Below are positions 62,536 to 64,000 of a DNA stretch of 64,000 bases, piece by piece; the first letter of the stretch is position 1; each line of letters begins with the position of its first letter. The stretch is taken from contig NC_089278.1 in NCBI RefSeq assembly GCF_963678975.1, positions 15,047,959 to 15,111,958 of the forward strand, read 5' to 3'. The DNA comes from Dysidea avara (taxonomy: Eukaryota > Porifera > Demospongiae > Dictyoceratida > Dysideidae). A program made the translations under genes and the position numbers. The notes under the pieces are model-generated. The model was not told the origin of the DNA. It ran no database searches and worked only from the letters and a program-made list of their open reading frames with translations.

Positions 62536-64000
62536 CTGTACAAATGCACCACAAGCTTTATATCTCCCACATTGTTGACCACATAGGGATGTAGGTAGTA
62601 TAACATGCTTATCACAGACTTGGTGATCACCATTTGTATACTACCCATCAACAATGATCATTATGTATGTCTATATTCAAACTGATTCTGTATTGTGGCT
62701 GTGTAATACTACTATAGTAAAAACTATTTTACTCTGATGCGTTAAATTACATGATGAAATAAGGACACAGATAAATAATTAGTAGTACTCAATGCTGCCA
62801 CTACTAGTCAGGTTGGAGATGTTCCTCACAATCATACTGTCTGTGATATATGGGGATCATCATATAATTGCTATTATTCGCACAGTTTACAAGTCATGTA
62901 ATTTATCACTGTTCCAACTGACCCATTGTACAATATTACTGTTGATATACAGTACATGATAATTCATAATTGCTTTATCATGATACATCATATCAAAATC
63001 TCATTATGTGTCGTCATAAGTGTAAATGCTTGACCTATTAAAAAGGTTTATAACATGAGTTACTAACTCTTGCTATAAATACAGAACATTTTCATTTCTT
63101 AACACAATATAAGTAGTTGCAACCCTGCAGCTAAAATGGTGACTGTATTGACGAAATGGAGCAACAATGAAGTATTTAGGTGACAATACAGAAGAACAGG
63201 TTCGAAAACAACATAAGAATTTGAAATCAAACAATTATGCATATGAATTAACCAACTCCAAAGGTTGATGCTAACAGTTAAGACTTTATCACGTCTACTA
63301 ACCATTCAATAGAGAACTGTAATCCTTTAACTCTACATCAACAATCTCTAAAATTGTGATTGTGTATTTCTGAATGAAGTGGGCCAAGCCTTTTTGTAGC
63401 GGGGTGGGGGGGTAGGACAAGACCACAAGAATGTGTAATAATGTTGCGCAAGTGAATAGACCCCATACAAAATGTAGATGAAGGGGCTCAATACATATTT
63501 TAGTTTGTTGTTTGCAATGGTATATTATTCACGGTTGGAAAAACGCTGCCATTATGGAGAAATTAGACTTACAACGATGGTGATGTGCGGCACTCACGAC
63601 TTTCACGTCAACAGTAACAGTGGTCATCAATGATTACAATACAATTGTTGGTTGTATGATTTTATTACTTTCAACAGGTAGTACGACTGTTTAATAAAAA
63701 ATATTTTGTTAGCGCTTTGTGGTGCACATGGTCTTGTTCTCCATCCCCCCCCCCCGGTTTTTGTGGTCTCTACAATTTATCCAATCACACTGAACTGATC
63801 TCATCCAGGGCAATCTGTTGTAGTACAAACAGGCTGAAGCAATCCATGGCAGTTAAGTGGGCCTGGTCACTGTACAATAATCACGTGGTACCACATGATA
63901 ACATCTCCAACATGCAAATGACCCTTTGTGGCTAACCACGTGTACACCTGGTTTATTAAGGATGTCCTAATGTTAACCTATACTGTAAAATTATCTTAAC
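62536..64000. other. Upstream of the last seen CDV3-like exon, no exon recognised
   Basis: Searched by eye for a Lys-rich CDV3 N-terminus without success. Contains a G run (63404-63412) and a C11 run (63745-63755). Confidence 0.4.

Overview
This is eukaryotic genomic DNA: AT-rich, with multi-exon genes, GT-AG introns that are often short (about 45 to 110 bases), many short inverted-repeat transposons, tRNA-derived SINEs and very long CA/GT microsatellites. The gene set is animal. An immunoglobulin-TIR receptor of the kind described in the sponge Amphimedon, together with frequent TAGCTAGC-type intergenic sequence, makes a demosponge the best guess. That assignment is inference from gene content, not a database match.

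Layout. 1-2.6 kb: a decayed LINE and DNA-transposon pieces. 2.6-8.84 kb (minus): a three-Ig, one-TM, TIR-domain receptor whose signal-peptide exon lies 3.7 kb upstream of the rest. 9.0-10.35 kb (plus): a single-exon seven-helix membrane protein sharing a 163-base divergent promoter with it; its layout resembles gustatory-receptor-like proteins. 10.4-19.6 kb: mostly transposon debris. 19.67-25.97 kb (plus): a 21-exon anthrax-toxin-receptor orthologue (ANTXR/TEM8/CMG2 family). 28.72-31.47 kb and 37.91-40.81 kb (plus): two paralogous secreted subtilisin-family peptidases with identical six-exon structure, separated by a repeat-rich spacer. 41-47 kb: MITEs, SINEs, a 325-base pure CA tract and a GC-rich hairpin. 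47.29-48.26 kb (plus): a single-exon heparan-sulfate 3-O-sulfotransferase-like gene. 49.04-53.56 kb (minus): a 14-exon CDKL2-like kinase. 55.3-57.06 kb: a LINE remnant with a PHD-finger ORF1. 57.9-62.5 kb (minus): a CDV3-like gene whose first exon is outside or not found.

These are independent nuclear genes, not an operon. A loose cell-surface/extracellular theme runs through them: TIR receptor, 7TM protein, ANTXR (an extracellular-matrix receptor), secreted proteases and a Golgi sulfotransferase. CDKL2 and CDV3 are intracellular. Exon models were built by hand from splice consensus, frame continuity and family resemblance. In every model the exon lengths sum to whole codons, which supports them but does not replace transcript evidence. 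No retroviral, LTR or Polinton-like element was recognised.
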